Source: JALORV01 sp963780715 (lineage in GTDB: Bacteria > Pseudomonadota > Gammaproteobacteria > Burkholderiales > Burkholderiaceae_F). From it: a stretch of 64,000 nucleotides of DNA. Shown piece after piece: positions 25,215 through 37,152 of the stretch. Under the pieces are notes generated by a model, which was not told the origin of the DNA, did not search any database, and saw only the letters and a program-made list of their open reading frames with translations. The stretch is from NCBI GenBank assembly GCA_963780715.1, contig CAWADK010000002.1, forward strand, positions 1 through 64,000, written 5' to 3'. The translations under genes were made by a program, and so were the position numbers. The first letter of the stretch is position 1. Every line of letters begins with the position of its first letter.

Positions 25215-26648
25215 TCAGGGCAGGTCAGCCAGCAGTTCGCGCAGAGCAAGGAATTCGCGACGGGTTCGAGGCCCATAGGTCGCGAAGCTTGGCTGTGGAT
25301 CGTTCAGGTAATCGTCGCGCGCCTTCTTCACGCGGTCCTTCGACACGCGCCGCCTGAGCACAGTCGCATCGAGGCCGTACACGCGCATCGCGTTCAGACC
25401 GAAGATCTTGCGCTTGATCGCCGGTGTCAGCGCCGGGTAACCGAATTTTTCCTGGAACTCACGGCTGATCTCGAAGGCGCGGAACGCCTGGATCTGGTCC
25501 TGCGGACTGCCGTACCAGATGGAGTCGGTGCCCCACAGGATGTTGTCCTCGCCGAAGGTGACGAGCAGCTTGCCCAACAGGTGCGCGGCCTGGTCGGGAG
25601 CACGCATGACGAAGCGCCAGGTGCTGCCCAGCTCCGCATAGACGTTCTTCGGCCGCCCGGCCTCGCGCATCGAGCGCACCAGCACATCGACGCCGGCTTT
25701 CGCCTGCGGGTCGTACGGGCCTTCCTTGACGCCGGTGTCGAAGCCCGAGTGATAGATCAGGAACGTCATGTCCGGGTAGCGCACCGCGGCCGGCCCGATA
25801 TCGCGCGAGGTCGAGTACTCGTAGCCACGCTGTCCGAACGCAAGGCCCTTGTGCACGGCGATGTTGCGCACCTTCAACCTTCGTGCGCGCTCGATGAAAG
25901 GCGCGCCGTAGGTGTCGTCGTCGAGGAAGAAGCCCTCCGCCCCATCGCGGGGGCCGAACTGCGTGTAGGTCTTGAACGCGGCGACAGGGAAGCGCGCGAC
26001 CTGCGCGTCCATGCCGTCGATCTCGCCGGGCAGCGTCGGCATGCAGCGGCCGTGCAGCAGCAGGCGCTCGGTGCCGTCGAGCGTGTTGGCGGCAACCCGC
26101 GTCGCCCCGGCGGCCTCGAAGTCGAGCGGATTCGTGTCGAGCCCGCCCGGTACATGCGACAGCACGCCCATCGCGGTGTCGCTGTCCATGAATACGTCCT
26201 TCAGCAGCGCGCCGCTGGAGAAGCACTCGACGTGGTCGGCCTGGCCGCAGGTGCTGTTTGGCATGCCCTTGAACGCATTCGGGCCGGCGGCCTTGCGCCA
26301 CGCGCCCTGCGGATTCACGTGGTGCAACTGCACGTCGAAGATGAATTCGTCGCCGCCGACAGCGGCTTCGGCCGCTGCGAGTTCGAACGGCGCCTCGCGC
26401 GGCAACGCGTACTGTCCGCCGCGTTGTCCGGCGGCTGCGAACGCCCGGTTGAATGCCGCGAGCGTGGCCGCGGCGCCCAGCAGCGAAACGAGGTAGGCGC
26501 GCCGCGACAACCCGGTGCGGCGCGCGGCGTCATCCACCTGCTGCTGCGCCAGCCGCCGCGCGGCGAGGGCCGCGGCCGGCAGCGCTACCGGGGCGAATTC
26601 GCCGTTCGAGGTCGAGTCGAGCTTGATCGGCAGCCGCATGTCGATCAA
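25215..26648 (-). CDS. Exported amidohydrolase-family protein
   Basis: A 477-aa TIM-barrel protein of the amidohydrolase_2 (ACMSD-like) superfamily. Near residues 45-75, RRTGLSRRAYLVSLLGAAATLAAFNRAFAA looks like a membrane/export segment, possibly twin-arginine-like, although the RR pair is imperfect. FDVQLHHVNPQG replaces the usual HxH strand with HH; IAVHKGLAFG, FLIYHSGFD and ILWGTDSIWYGSPQDQI supply the later His and the catalytic Asp. The reaction is unknown; hydrolysis or decarboxylation are both possible. It sits 10 bp after the VOC-family gene in the cox-strand cluster. Confidence 0.75.
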   Translation of the reverse strand: MIDMRLPIKLDSTSNGEFAPVALPAAALAARRLAQQQVDDAARRTGLSRRAYLVSLLGAAATLAAFNRAFAAAGQRGGQYALPREAPFELAAAEAAVGGDEFIFDVQLHHVNPQGAWRKAAGPNAFKGMPNSTCGQADHVECFSSGALLKDVFMDSDTAMGVLSHVPGGLDTNPLDFEAAGATRVAANTLDGTERLLLHGRCMPTLPGEIDGMDAQVARFPVAAFKTYTQFGPRDGAEGFFLDDDTYGAPFIERARRLKVRNIAVHKGLAFGQRGYEYSTSRDIGPAAVRYPDMTFLIYHSGFDTGVKEGPYDPQAKAGVDVLVRSMREAGRPKNVYAELGSTWRFVMRAPDQAAHLLGKLLVTFGEDNILWGTDSIWYGSPQDQIQAFRAFEISREFQEKFGYPALTPAIKRKIFGLNAMRVYGLDATVLRRRVSKDRVKKARDDYLNDPQPSFATYGPRTRREFLALRELLADLP

Positions 26649-26658
26649 CGCCTGCGGC

Positions 26659-27123
26659 CTACTTGAGGAACATTGCTTCCATGCGCTTCTGGCCCTCGGC
26701 CTCGCTGACGTCCTCGATGTGCGTTCCCATCGACCACTGGAAGCCGTACGGGTCCTTCAGCGTTCCGGTGCGATCGCCGTAGAACTGATCCTCCACCGGC
26801 CGCACCTGCGTGCACCCGGCGGCGAGCGCACGCGCGAACGCCGTATCGACGTCGGGCACGTAGAGCATGAAGGACACCGGCGAGCCGCCGAGCAGGGCCG
26901 GACTCTGGTTGCCCCACTCCGGGTTCTCCTCGGCCATCATGATGTGCGAGTCGCCGATCCTGATCTCGGCGTGGGCGTAGCGGCCGTCGGGCATCGTCAG
27001 CTTCATCACGAGTTCGGCGCCGAATGCGCGCCGATAGAACTCGACCGCCGCCACGGCGTCGCGGATCGCGAGGTACGGAGTCACCGAGTGGAATCCTGCG
27101 GGCGGGGTCGTGACCTTGGCCAT
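26659..27123 (-). CDS. VOC-superfamily (PhnB/glyoxalase-like) protein
   Basis: A 154-aa protein with the paired beta-alpha-beta-beta-beta units of the VOC superfamily. TPYLAIRDAVAAVEFYRRAFGAEL starts the first unit, YAHAEIRIGDSHIMMAEE the second strand set, and VSFMLYVPDVDTAFARALAAG with YGDRTGTLKDPYGFQWSM the second unit, as in PhnB-like proteins. The substrate cannot be told. The start ATG 27123 is preceded by GGAGGCAG. It lies 47 bp after coxM. Confidence 0.87.
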   Translation of the reverse strand: MAKVTTPPAGFHSVTPYLAIRDAVAAVEFYRRAFGAELVMKLTMPDGRYAHAEIRIGDSHIMMAEENPEWGNQSPALLGGSPVSFMLYVPDVDTAFARALAAGCTQVRPVEDQFYGDRTGTLKDPYGFQWSMGTHIEDVSEAEGQKRMEAMFLK

Positions 27124-27170
27124 GGCTGCCTCCGTGCCAGTAGAACCGTGGATCAGTGAATGCTGCGATG

Positions 27171-27971
27171 TCAGCCGGCGGCGGCCACTGCCCGCTTTGC
27201 CAGCACCGTGATCAGGTGCGCGCGATAGTCCGCCGACGCGTGCAGGTCCGTGTTGAGTCCTGCGGCCGGAACGCTGACGCCGTCGCACGACTCGGGTGCG
27301 AACTTCGCGCCGAGCTTGTCCTCGAGCGCCTTGACACGGAAGACGCCCGGCCCCGCCCCGGTGACCGCAACCCGCACGCCGCTTGCCGTCTTCGCGACGA
27401 ACACACCGACCAGCGCGAAGCGCGAGGCCGGCTGCTTGAACTTCAGGTAGGCCGCCTTGGCGGGCACCGGGAAATGCACCGCCGTGATGATCTCGCCGGC
27501 GGCGAGCGCCGTCTCGTACAGACCCTTGAAGTAGTCGTCGGCGGCGATCTTGCGCCGGTCGGTCTGGATCGTGGCGCCCAGCCCGAGTACCGCGGCCGGA
27601 TAGCAGGCGGCCGGATCGTTGTTCGCGAGCGAGCCGCCGATCGTTCCGCGGTTGCGCACCTGCCGGTCGCCGATGCCGCCCGCAAGCTGCGCCAGTGCCG
27701 GAATGCGCGACTGCACGTCCTTGGAGGCGGCAACCGCGGCATGCGTCGTCATCGCACCGATGACGACATTGTTGCCGTCGTTGCAGATGCCCTGCAGTTC
27801 GGTAATGCCCGCCAGGTCGATCCAGCCGGAAGGTGATAGCAGACCGAGCCGCATCGACGGCAGCGTCGACTGTCCGCCGGCCAGGATCTTGTCGTCGCCA
27901 TGCTGGCCGGCGAGCTTGACAGCGTCGGCCACCGAGGCGGGGCGGTGATAGTGCATTGCTTCCATCGTCAT
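27171..27971 (-). CDS. coxM: CO dehydrogenase-like FAD-binding medium subunit
   Basis: The flavoprotein subunit of a molybdenum hydroxylase, 266 aa. It has both FAD loops of the xanthine-oxidase family, AGGQSTLPSMRLGL and TIGGSLANNDPAACYP, and the C-terminal CO_deh_flav_C domain with FALVGVFVAK. It passes electrons from the Fe-S subunit to an external acceptor. It lies 13 bp after coxL. The S-L-M gene order is that usually seen for form II enzymes, while form I CO dehydrogenases use M-S-L. Confidence 0.93.
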   Translation of the reverse strand: MTMEAMHYHRPASVADAVKLAGQHGDDKILAGGQSTLPSMRLGLLSPSGWIDLAGITELQGICNDGNNVVIGAMTTHAAVAASKDVQSRIPALAQLAGGIGDRQVRNRGTIGGSLANNDPAACYPAAVLGLGATIQTDRRKIAADDYFKGLYETALAAGEIITAVHFPVPAKAAYLKFKQPASRFALVGVFVAKTASGVRVAVTGAGPGVFRVKALEDKLGAKFAPESCDGVSVPAAGLNTDLHASADYRAHLITVLAKRAVAAAG

Positions 27972-27984
27972 CTCCTCAGTGCCG

Positions 27985-30351
<2,367 letters not shown>

Positions 30352-30359
30352 CGCGCCTC

Positions 30360-30827
30360 CTACTTCATCGCCGCCGCGCCCTGCGCGACAGCCTTGACGA
30401 TGTTCTGGTAGCCGGTGCAGCGGCACAGGTTGCCTTCCAGTCCCTCGCGGATCTGCGTGTCGGTCGCGTGCGGGTGATGCTGCACGAGATCGATCGCGCT
30501 CATCACCATGCCCGGCGTGCAGAAGCCGCACTGCAGCCCGTGGCAGGCCTTGAACGCGGCCTGCATCGGATGCATGCCTTCGGCCGGCGTGATGCCCTCG
30601 ATCGTCGTGACCTCGGCGCCGGCCATCTGCAGCGCCAGCACGTTGCAGCTCTTGACTGCGCGGCCGTTGACATGAACGGTGCAGGCGCCGCACTGCGCCG
30701 TATCGCAGCCAACATGCGTGCCGGTCAGGCCAAGCTGCTCGCGCAGCAGCGTTACGAGTGAAGTTGATGGATCAACGTCGGCCGAAACGGCCTTGCCGTT
30801 GACCCGCAGCGAAAGCGGGACAGGCAT
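30360..30827 (-). CDS. coxS: CO dehydrogenase-like [2Fe-2S] small subunit
   Basis: A 155-aa iron-sulfur subunit. The plant-type [2Fe-2S] cluster site is GCDTAQCGACTVHVNG plus KSCNVLA; the second cluster is CGFCTPGM and CRCTGYQNIVKAV. First gene of the S-L-M operon. Upstream 207 bp separate it from the divergent XdhC gene; a GGAGGT-type sequence is on the opposite strand there and no certain promoter is visible. Confidence 0.95.
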   Translation of the reverse strand: MPVPLSLRVNGKAVSADVDPSTSLVTLLREQLGLTGTHVGCDTAQCGACTVHVNGRAVKSCNVLALQMAGAEVTTIEGITPAEGMHPMQAAFKACHGLQCGFCTPGMVMSAIDLVQHHPHATDTQIREGLEGNLCRCTGYQNIVKAVAQGAAAMK

Positions 30828-31035
30828 CCAAGTCTCCTTCGGAGGTTTTCTTATGCCGCCTTCTGCGGGTGGGCGGCCGAGCGTTGGACATTAACAGCAG
30901 CGAAAAGCCGGGCGCAACCGTCGTCGAGTGACATCGCGGCTTTCCGGCGGTATGGCGCGGCGCAGCACGCCTCGTCCTGGCGCAATAGAATGGAAGCTAC
31001 TCAGTCTGCACACCGGCCAGGCGCCGGTCAGCCCC

Positions 31036-32034
31036 ATGGACAGCGTCGACCTGCAGGTATTGAAGAAAGCCGACGAATGGCTGCGCGCCGGCCATGGTGC
31101 CGTCATGGGCACGGTGGTCAGGACCTGGGGTTCGGCCCCGCGGCCGGTCGGTTCGCTGGTCATCATCCGCGACGACGGGCTCGTTGTGGGTTCGGTCTCG
31201 GGCGGCTGCATCGAAGACGATCTCGTCGATCGCGTGCGCCGCCGCGCGGCAGCGGCAGTGGTCCCTGAGCGGGTCAAGTACGGCGTCACGGCCGACGAGG
31301 CCTTCAAGTTCGGCCTGCCCTGCGGCGGCACGATCGAACTCGTGCTCGAGCCGCTCGGCCCCGGCGCGCAGATCGATGTACTGCTGGAGAACGTCGCCGC
31401 CGGCCGGCACACTGTTCGCACGCTCGACCTGCGCAGTGGTGTCGTCACACTCGCCGAAGGCGACGGTACCGATGTGCTCGACTGCAACGACGCGCGGCTC
31501 ATCACCGCGTTCGGACCGCGCTGGCGACTGCTGGTGATCGGCGCCGGCCAGCTCACGCATTACGTCGCGCAGATGGCGCTGGCGCTCGACTACGCGGTGA
31601 CGATCTGCGATCCACGCGAGGAGTACGCCGACGGCTGGCTCGTGCCCGGCACGCAGCTGGTGCGCACGATGCCCGACGACACCGTCACCGAATTCCGGCC
31701 CGACAAGCACACGGCGATCGTGGCCTTGACGCACGATCCGAAGCTCGACGATCTTGCGCTGATGGAGGCACTGAAGTCCCAGGCCTTCTATGTCGGTGCG
31801 ATCGGCTCGCAGAAGAACCAGGCCAAGCGCAAGGAGCGCCTGAAGGAGTTCGGCGTCAACGCCGAACAGCTCGAGCGCCTGCATGGCCCGGTCGGGCTCA
31901 AAAATGGCGCTCGCACGCCACCCGAGATCGCGGTGTCGATCCTCGCCGAGATGACGGCGACCAAGTACGGCTACCGCGTGCCGGCACCGGTGGCGCCCGG
32001 CCCGCGCTCGACGGTCGCCGGCTGCGTTTCGTGA
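31036..32034 (+). CDS. XdhC/CoxI-family molybdenum hydroxylase maturation protein
   Basis: A 332-aa member of the XdhC/CoxF-CoxI family. The N-terminal XdhC_CoxI domain holds GSAPRPVGSLVIIRDDG, GSVSGGCIEDDLV and the conserved Cys in FGLPCGGTIELVLE. The C-terminal Rossmann domain contains LLVIGAGQLTHYVAQMA and VGAIGSQKNQAKRKERL. Family role: holding and sulfurating the molybdenum cofactor before insertion into the large subunit. ATG 31036 is chosen because the extra 36 residues of the longer frame do not resemble the family. Divergent from coxS, so it likely serves that enzyme. Confidence 0.88.
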   Translation: MDSVDLQVLKKADEWLRAGHGAVMGTVVRTWGSAPRPVGSLVIIRDDGLVVGSVSGGCIEDDLVDRVRRRAAAAVVPERVKYGVTADEAFKFGLPCGGTIELVLEPLGPGAQIDVLLENVAAGRHTVRTLDLRSGVVTLAEGDGTDVLDCNDARLITAFGPRWRLLVIGAGQLTHYVAQMALALDYAVTICDPREEYADGWLVPGTQLVRTMPDDTVTEFRPDKHTAIVALTHDPKLDDLALMEALKSQAFYVGAIGSQKNQAKRKERLKEFGVNAEQLERLHGPVGLKNGARTPPEIAVSILAEMTATKYGYRVPAPVAPGPRSTVAGCVS

Positions 32035-32041
32035 TTCACCT

Positions 32042-32963
32042 TCAGCCGCGGACGACGGCGACGACGTAAGCGACGTACAGCAGCAGCAACAGCAACCCGC
32101 GCCCGCGGCCGATATAGCCGGACTTGCCGGGCAGCGTCAGCATCACCGCGACCAGCCCGAACGCCAGGGCGACGCGTACCGACGCCGCGTCAAACACGAT
32201 CGGGTGGATCAGCGCCGCCACGGCGACGATGAACAGTCCGTTGAAGATGTTGCTGCCCAGGACCGTGCCGAGTCCGACTTCATCGTGGCCGCGCAGCTTC
32301 GATATCAGCGCCGTGGCCAGTTCGGGCACCGAGGTGCCGACCGCGACGACGGTCGCCCCGATGACGAACTCGCTGAGGCCAAAGGAGACCGCGATCGCCC
32401 GCGCGCCATCCACGATCAAGAGGCCGGCGCCCACCAGAAAACCCAGGCCGAGTGCCGCCGAAAGCAGCGCCGGCGCGAGGCGATGGGCCCCCAGCACTTC
32501 TTCCGCCGCGCTGCGCTGGCGCCGTGCCTCGATCACCGTCGCGATCATCCATGCCAGAAAGAGCCGACAGCATGACCAGGCCATCCAGCCGCGACAGTTC
32601 ACCATCGGCAGCCAGCGCAGCCGTCAATGCCGGAACCAGGAACGCCACCGGGAAGTCGCGCCGGATGCTGTCGCGACTGCTCTGGATGCCGGAGATCAGC
32701 AGCGCCAGTGCGAGTATCAGCGCGATGTTGACGACGTTGCTGCCAAGCGCATCGCCGAGCGCAATCTGCGGAGTGCCGGCCAGTGCGGACGTGATCGACA
32801 CCGACAGTTCCGGGCTCGACGTGGCAAACGCCGCCACCGTCGCTCCGACGATTCCCGGGGCGACGCGCGCCCACGTCGCCAGGCTGACGGTCCCGCGCAC
32901 GAAGAGTTCCCCGCCGATGCCGGCGCTCAGGACGCCCAGCGCGAGAGTCAGATAGGGGCTCAC
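32042..32963 (-). CDS. Calcium/sodium:proton antiporter, CaCA (YrbG) family (frameshifted)
   Basis: Two alpha repeats of a CaCA antiporter. Repeat one is GIVGATVAAFATSSPELSVSI with GDALGSNVVNIALIL; repeat two is FVIGATVVAVGTSVPELATAL with LGTVLGSNIFNGLFIV. The halves are in different frames: dropping one T from CTTT near 32560 joins LVMLSAL to LAWMIATVIEARR and gives about 307 aa, the normal size. The start is GTG 32963. A stand-alone membrane transporter, ending 7 bp from the convergent XdhC gene. Confidence 0.86.
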
Positions 32964-32998
32964 GGATCAGTGCCTGGCGCGCACCCCGGGAAGGACAC

Positions 32999-33403
32999 TC
33001 AGGGCTTCACTTCGGACTTGGCAATCGACTTGTCGCTCGCGTCCGACGGGACGCTTTGCGCATAGCCGCCGCTGATGGCCTCCTTGCGCAGTTGAACCTG
33101 CGTCTCCTCGCGATAGGTCCGCGCATACGTCGGGCCAAAGAAGTTCGCACCGGTCTGATGCGCCGGCGATCCCGGCGGAACCGGCACGCACTTCTGCGCG
33201 TAACCCCAGTCGTAGACACAGTCCTCGAGCTTGGCGTAGTGATCGCGGAAGAACGACGGCGGCGGCTTGGGCGGTGCCGGGAGAACCGGGGGCGGCTGCG
33301 TCTTGCCAGCGGGCGCCACCGCTGGCGTCGACTCCTTCTTGCTGCAAGCGACGGCAGACGCCGCGACACACGTGGCGAGGACAACGATGCGGACCAGAGT
33401 CAT
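32999..33403 (-). CDS. Small putative lipoprotein, Pro-rich
   Basis: A 134-aa protein with a signal segment and lipobox (VAASAVACSKKES). A Pro-rich linker (QPPPVLPAPPKPPP) follows, then a short domain with one Cys pair (EDCVYDWGYAQKCVPVP). I do not recognise a family. It ends 35 bp before the GTG of the CaCA gene. Probably an outer-membrane-anchored small protein; function unknown. Confidence 0.6.
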   Translation of the reverse strand: MTLVRIVVLATCVAASAVACSKKESTPAVAPAGKTQPPPVLPAPPKPPPSFFRDHYAKLEDCVYDWGYAQKCVPVPPGSPAHQTGANFFGPTYARTYREETQVQLRKEAISGGYAQSVPSDASDKSIAKSEVKP

Positions 33404-33492
33404 TCGTATCAGCCTTGGGTCGGTGGCGGGTGGAGCGCGACTTTACGACGCGCTCGCCTCACATCGGCGCTGCGCATGTCTGCCGCGATGGC

Positions 33493-33777
33493 TTAGGTTT
33501 GGTAGGCCGTGAGTACGACTTCGGCGCCCGCGTCACGCAGCGCGATCAAGGACTGATACTCCGGTGACTCGTGCCAGCGCATCAGCGCATCGAGGTCCGT
33601 GAACTCGGCGACGACGACCCGATCCCCGTGCGGCTGGCCCGCCAGTTCGCGAGCGAGCGCGCCGCGCAGCAGAACGCGGCCGCCATGGGGCGCGAACGTG
33701 GCCCCGACGCGCTGGACGTAGCCCTGCCACGCCTCGGCGTCGGTGACGCGGATCGTGCCTACGATGAAGGCCGGCAT
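33493..33777 (-). CDS. DUF1330-like small protein
   Basis: A 94-aa protein of the dimeric alpha-beta barrel type. MPAFIVGTIRVTDAEAWQGYVQRVGATFAPHGGRVLLRG, VVAEFTDLDALMRWHESPEYQSLIALR match the DUF1330 pattern. The start is taken as ATG 33777. No biochemical role is known for the family. It lies between the small lipoprotein and the cytochrome c gene on the same strand. Confidence 0.82.
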   Translation of the reverse strand: MPAFIVGTIRVTDAEAWQGYVQRVGATFAPHGGRVLLRGALARELAGQPHGDRVVVAEFTDLDALMRWHESPEYQSLIALRDAGAEVVLTAYQT

Positions 33778-33814
33778 CCGAACTTGGCGCGGGCAGGCGC
33801 TTCGGTGAAGGCCA

Positions 33815-34400
33815 TCAGTACAGCCCCGCCAGGTAATGGCCAAGGTCCTCGATGTCCTGATCGCTCAGCGTCTTCGCGACGCTCGCCATGTTGCCGGCAT
33901 CATTGGTGCGTTGCCGGTCTTGAAGTCGCGCATCTGCTTGACGACGTAGTCGTACTGCTGGCCCGCCACCCGCGGGTATCTCGTTCTGGCCGAGGAAGCC
34001 ACCCAGATGGCACATCGTGCACAGCGTCTCGTCGGCCTTCGACTTACCACGCGCTGCACGCGCGGGATCGGGCTTGAACGCGGTCGCACGCGGCTTCTGC
34101 GCCGCGAAGTACGCCGCAATGTCGAACATGTCCTGCCGCGAGAGGTCCTTGAGGCAGGCGTCCATCTGTGGCTCAGAGCGGCGGCCCTCCTTGAAGTCCT
34201 TGATCTGCAGGTAGATGTAGCGCGCCGTTTGCCCCGCCAGGATCGGATACTGCGACTGCACAGAGTTTCCATTTCGGCCCATGGCAGTCGACGCAGACTT
34301 CGGCCTTCTTGCGTCCGGCCGCAACGTCCTGCGCGCCGCAACCGGCGCGAGGGCGGCAACAACGACGACGGAGCGCGGCGTGACCCAAGTTGCGTTTCAT
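33815..34400 (-). CDS. Dihaem cytochrome c, c4-like (multiply frameshifted)
   Basis: Two haem sites are seen, EVCVDCHGP and TLCTMCHLG, each in a repeat of about 85 residues, as in periplasmic cytochrome c4-like proteins. The coding frame changes five times. Adjusting one base at each of five places (GGG near 34384, near 34340, AAA near 34265, CCC near 33976, CC near 33905) gives a continuous protein: signal peptide with SVVVVAALAPVA, AQDVAAGRKKAEVCVDCHGP, QYPILAGQTARYIYLQIKDFK, then RVAGQQYDYVVKQMRDFKTGN and MASVAKTLSDQDIEDLGHYLAGLY. Likely electron acceptor for the PQQ dehydrogenase encoded upstream on the same strand, though a terminator lies between them. Confidence 0.72.
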
Positions 34401-34417
34401 AGCTTGCTATTCCGAGC

Positions 34418-34444
34418 AAAAAAAGGGCCGCCCGCGGGCGGCCC
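34418..34444 (-). terminator. Rho-independent terminator after the PQQ dehydrogenase
   Basis: Read on the minus strand, GGGCCGCC and GGCGGCCC pair around a CGCG loop (34425-34444) and are followed by seven T (34424-34418). It lies 25 bases after the PQQ dehydrogenase stop and 18 bases before the cytochrome c start, so the two genes are probably not one simple transcript, or only partly read through. Confidence 0.9.
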
Positions 34445-34468
34445 TTCGGAGCTTCGATGCAGATCGAT

Positions 34469-36189
34469 TCAGAGCGCAAACACGAACACGCTGTTGCCGC
34501 GCTTGAAGTCGAGCTGGGTATTGCCTCCGCAGCCCATCGCGATGTACTGCTTGCCATTGACCATGTAGGACACCGGCATCGCGTTGGCGCCGGCGCCGCA
34601 GTTGAAGTTCCAGAGCTTCTTGCCGGTGGCGGAATCCAGTGCGTTGAAGCTGCCGTTGCCCTCGCCGAAGAAGTACAGGCCGCCTGCCGTCGCCAGCCCG
34701 CCTCCGATCAGCGGCTGCTCGGTGTCGTGCTTCCACTTCACCTTGCCGGTGTCGACATCGACCGCGGCCACGCGGCCCCACTGCTTCTCGCTCGGGATCA
34801 CCTTGAAGGCGCCGCCGAGCCAGAGCTTGCTGCCGCCGGGGTACTTCGCCGCCTCGACGTGATAGGTCATCGGCTGGTGCAGGTTGAGCGCAATCGCGAG
34901 CCGGGTCTTCGGGTCGAAGCTCATCGGTGACCATTCCACGCCACCATTGGCGCCCGGCAGCATGCGCGCGCCTTCAGCGGTCGGCAGCACCCACATGTTC
35001 TCCTGCGGGATCATCGCTTCCGAGAAGCGGATCAGGTTGCAGTTCGAGCGATCGTGCACGTAGACATGCCCGGTCTTGCCGCCGTGGAGCACGCCCGGAA
35101 TCATCTTGCCGGACTTGTCCTTGACGTCGACCAGGATCGGCGGGCTCACGGCGTCGAGGTCCCACACGTCGTGCGCGACATACTGCGAATGGCACTTGTA
35201 GGTGCCCTTGTCGAGATCGATCGCCACCAGCGAATCCGTGTACAGGTTGTCGCCGGGCCGCTCCGCGCCATACAGGTCAGGCGAGGGGTTACCGACGACG
35301 AACCACACCGTGCGGGTCTTCAGGTCGACCGACGGATTCATCCACACGCCGCCGCCGAGCGTCTGCCAGAACGAACTGTCCTTCGCGAATGCCGCCTTTT
35401 CCGCCGCGATGTCGCGCTTCATGTTGCGGCCGGTCAGGTCGTTCTGGGCCCAAACGCCCTCGTGACCCTTTTCGGGGATCGTGTAGAAGGTCCACAGCAG
35501 CTTGCCGTCGTCGGCGTTGTACGCCTTGACGAAGCCGCGGATGCCGTATTCGCCACCGTTGGTACCGATCAGCACCTTGTTGTCGACCACGGTCGGCGCC
35601 ATCGTCTCGCTGTAGCCCTTCTCCGGGTCGGCGATCTCGATGTTCCAGAGCACGTTGCCGGTCTTGGCATCGAGCGCAACGAGGCGCGCGTCGAGGGTGC
35701 CCATGAAGACCTTGCCGCCGGAGATCGCAACGCCGCGGTTATTGGGCCCGCAGCAGAAAGTCGTGACCGGCCCCATCTTGTGCTTGTAGTGCCAGAACTG
35801 CTTGCCGGTCACGGCGTCGATGGCATAGATGTGGTTATACGAAGTCGTCAGGTACATGACGCCATCGACGACGATGGGGGCCGTCTCCATCGATTCCACG
35901 ACCTCGGTCTGGAACACGAAGGCCGGCCGCAGGTTCTTTACGTTGCCGGCGTTGATCTGGTTGCCGCCGTAGTAGCGCGTCTGCGCGTAGTCACCGTTGG
36001 TGTGCAGCCAGTTGGCCGTCTGCCCGCCAGCGCTGTTCAGCTGCGCCTGCGTGACATTGACTGCCTTCGGCACCCCGGCCGCCGCGGCGCCCTTCTGCCC
36101 CTGCACTTCCTGTGCGATCGCGCCGAGGTCGCGGCAACCGCCGCGACGCCCAGGACGAGTGTTCTGATGGAGAAAAATCTGCTCTGCAT
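34469..36189 (-). CDS. PQQ-dependent alcohol dehydrogenase (one frameshift in the signal region)
   Basis: A periplasmic quinoprotein of the methanol/ethanol dehydrogenase family, about 573 aa, without a C-terminal haem domain (type I). A signal peptide MQSRFFSIRTLVLGVAAVAA starts at ATG 36189; one base is missing near 36120 before AIAQEVQGQKG. WLHTNGDYAQTRYYGGNQIN starts the propeller. TTFCCGPNNRG holds the adjacent Cys pair that forms the rare vicinal disulfide near PQQ. GGGVWMNPSVD and GNPSPDLYGAERPGDN supply the PQQ-stacking Trp and the catalytic Asp region. The metal at the site (Ca or lanthanide) is not certain. The electron acceptor is probably the adjacent cytochrome c. Confidence 0.88.
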
Positions 36190-36427
36190 GCTGTCCCCCT
36201 GCCCTTTGTCTTATTGTGAAGCGCGATGATGCGACGCCGACCCTTGGCGACGCGGGTGATGTCACCGCAACGCGCGGTGCAAAAATCTTGCAACCGCCAC
36301 CCATACCCGGTGTTGGTAGTGTCCTTATCGCCGGGCCCGCAGATAATAGGCGGCGAATGGCGTCGGCGGAACAGCCACACCCCGAAAAGAGGGGACGCCG
36401 CGCTTGTGTAAGGGAGGAGATCGGTCC

Positions 36428-37078
36428 ATGAAACAGATTCGCTGCATTGCAGCAGCCCTTTTGCTGGTCGTGGGATCCACGTCGGCCCAGCAACGCAACA
36501 TCAATTTCGACCTGCTGCAGGCGGCGCGGAGCGGGTCTGTCGCAACGACCGCCGCGCTGCTCGATCAGGGCGCGAATCCGAACTCGCGCAACCGTCTTGG
36601 CGATACGCCGCTGAATACCGCCGCGCGCAACGGCAACATCGAACTGGTCAAGCTCCTGCTCGAACGGGGCGCCGACGTGAACCTGCCCAACCTGGCGCGC
36701 GTTACGCCGCTGATGAGCGCCGTGTACGGCGGCCATACCGATGTCGCGCGCACGCTGCTCGCCGCCAAAGCCAGTGTCGAGCCCAGCGACCGGATGGAGA
36801 AAACCGCGATGATCTACGCCGCCGGCAACGGCAACGCCGAGTGCGTCGCCGCACTGCTTGCCGCCGGCGTCGGCGTCAATCAGAAATACGCCAACGACGC
36901 GACCGCGCTGATGTGGGCAGCGGCCTACGGCAAGAACGACAGCGTGAAGCTGCTGCTCGAACGGGGCGCCGACGTTGCGGCGCGTGACAACCGGGGTGAA
37001 TCTGCACTTTCGATCGCTGTCGCCGAGAAGCATGCCGAGGCGGCCGCGCTGTTGCGCGCCGCCGGCGCCGGGAAGTAG
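36428..37078 (+). CDS. Periplasmic ankyrin-repeat protein
   Basis: A 216-aa protein with a signal peptide (CIAAALLLVVGSTSAQ) and about five ankyrin repeats: LGDTPLNTAARNGNIELVKLLLERGADVN, RVTPLMSAVYGGHTDVARTLL, EKTAMIYAAGNGNAECVAALL, DATALMWAAAYGKNDSVKLLL and GESALSIAVAEKHAEAAALL. GGGAGGAG lies 12-20 bases before ATG 36428. Divergent from the PQQ dehydrogenase across about 240 bp. Small secreted ankyrin proteins are often near periplasmic redox enzymes such as catalases; a chaperone or scaffolding role here is inference. Confidence 0.88.
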   Translation: MKQIRCIAAALLLVVGSTSAQQRNINFDLLQAARSGSVATTAALLDQGANPNSRNRLGDTPLNTAARNGNIELVKLLLERGADVNLPNLARVTPLMSAVYGGHTDVARTLLAAKASVEPSDRMEKTAMIYAAGNGNAECVAALLAAGVGVNQKYANDATALMWAAAYGKNDSVKLLLERGADVAARDNRGESALSIAVAEKHAEAAALLRAAGAGK

Positions 37079-37152
37079 GACGTCTTGATCTTCTCTCAGC
37101 CAGGTCGCTTCAGTCTCTGCCGCAATCCGGGCGCCGTCGGCAGCGCGCTCTC

